Positions 45,384-45,941 of a DNA stretch of 45,941 nucleotides are shown here, piece by piece. This stretch comes from Clostridium hydrogeniformans DSM 21757. Lineage in GTDB: Bacteria; Bacillota; Clostridia; Clostridiales; Clostridiaceae. Numbering within the stretch: position 1 is the first letter of the stretch; the number at the start of each line of letters is the position of its first letter. Below the pieces are notes generated by a model that saw only the letters and a list, made by a program, of their open reading frames with translations, was not told where the DNA came from and made no database searches. The stretch is from positions 1 through 45,941 of the forward strand of contig NZ_JMLJ01000021.1 of NCBI RefSeq assembly GCF_000686705.1. The letters run 5' to 3'. The translations under genes and the position numbers were made by a program.

Positions 45384-45502
45384 ACCTGGCAACCTCCTAC
45401 TCTCCCACTCAGTCTCCCAAGCAGTACCATCGGCCTTCTAAGGCTTAACCATCCTGTTCGGTATGGAAAGGGGTGTTACCCTTAGAAGCATCATCACCAG
45501 AT
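45384..45502 (-). rRNA. 5S ribosomal RNA
   Basis: The minus strand reads CTGGTGATGATGCTTCTAAG at its 5' end, then the conserved CCGAACAGGATGGTTAAGCC and GGGAGAGTAGGAGGTTGCCA toward its 3' end. These are clostridial 5S signatures. End positions are accurate to a few bases. Confidence 0.95.
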
Positions 45503-45651
45503 ACTAGTTCATTCAGAATGCTAGTTTACTCAAAATCTATGATTTTGTTAGTAAACTGTACTCCTCAACTCTGTTGAGCGAGTTTCCTTTTCCTTCGAAA
45601 GATTGATCTTTCAAAATTACACATAGTTTCCTTTTCCTAAGTAAATTTATT

Positions 45652-45941
<290 letters not shown>

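Overview
The window is AT-rich and densely coded, with clostridial features: a 23S-5S-tRNA-Phe end, strong AGGAGG ribosome sites, sporulation-type control of abrB, two chemoreceptors, an [FeFe]-hydrogenase-like protein and two UGA-recoded selenoprotein genes. It suggests a chromosomal segment of Clostridium sensu stricto. A relative of C. perfringens is possible, but I cannot fix the species from the sequence alone.

Layout. 1-3.2 kb is the tail of a surface-polysaccharide operon on the minus strand: priming sugar-phosphate transferase, two GT2 glycosyltransferases, then rmlA running off the left edge. After a 1.3-kb gene desert comes a minus-strand cassette of a HAD-IB phosphatase and two SMR-like half-transporters, with the decayed tail of a UbiA-type prenyltransferase just upstream. 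A LytR-CpsA-Psr ligase follows at 6.3 kb. 7.6-9.1 kb holds a YihY membrane protein and a sigma-70-family factor whose promoter contains a perfect LexA-type box. A frameshifted secreted-protein pseudogene, a chemoreceptor, a PAS-GGDEF-EAL protein, an aldose-epimerase-like gene and mgtE fill 9.3-16.9 kb.

17.4-21.6 kb contains a HesB/IscA-like selenoprotein (in-frame UGA, codon 35), a tiny YvrJ-like protein, a DUF1836-type protein, a long regulatory intergenic region with DnaA-box-like and Spo0A-box-like sites, abrB, and convergent trmN6-like/rsmI genes. 22-26.4 kb has a secreted NlpC/P60 hydrolase, a second chemoreceptor, a small membrane protein and tRNA-Pro. 27.6-34.5 kb has the hydrogenase-like protein, a PAP2 phosphatase, a HAD phosphatase, a LicD plus O-antigen-ligase-like pair, and an ArAE-type membrane protein. 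34.7-45.1 kb has a cytoplasmic parvulin foldase, a peroxiredoxin selenoprotein (in-frame UGA, codon 39), and two tldD-tldE pairs flanking a CPA2 antiporter, then a GNAT acetyltransferase. The right end is tRNA-Phe, 5S and the 3' end of 23S rRNA, all on the minus strand.

The most notable content is invisible to ordinary ORF calling. Two separate genes are split by UGA codons at the catalytic position of known thiol families, and each has a hairpin just downstream that fits bacterial SECIS rules. Their promoters carry, respectively, a C-tract/G-tract dyad like CsoR/CstR operators and a PerR-like dyad. With the LexA box on the sigma-factor promoter and the Spo0A/DnaA-type sites near abrB, the window holds several stress- or development-controlled promoters.
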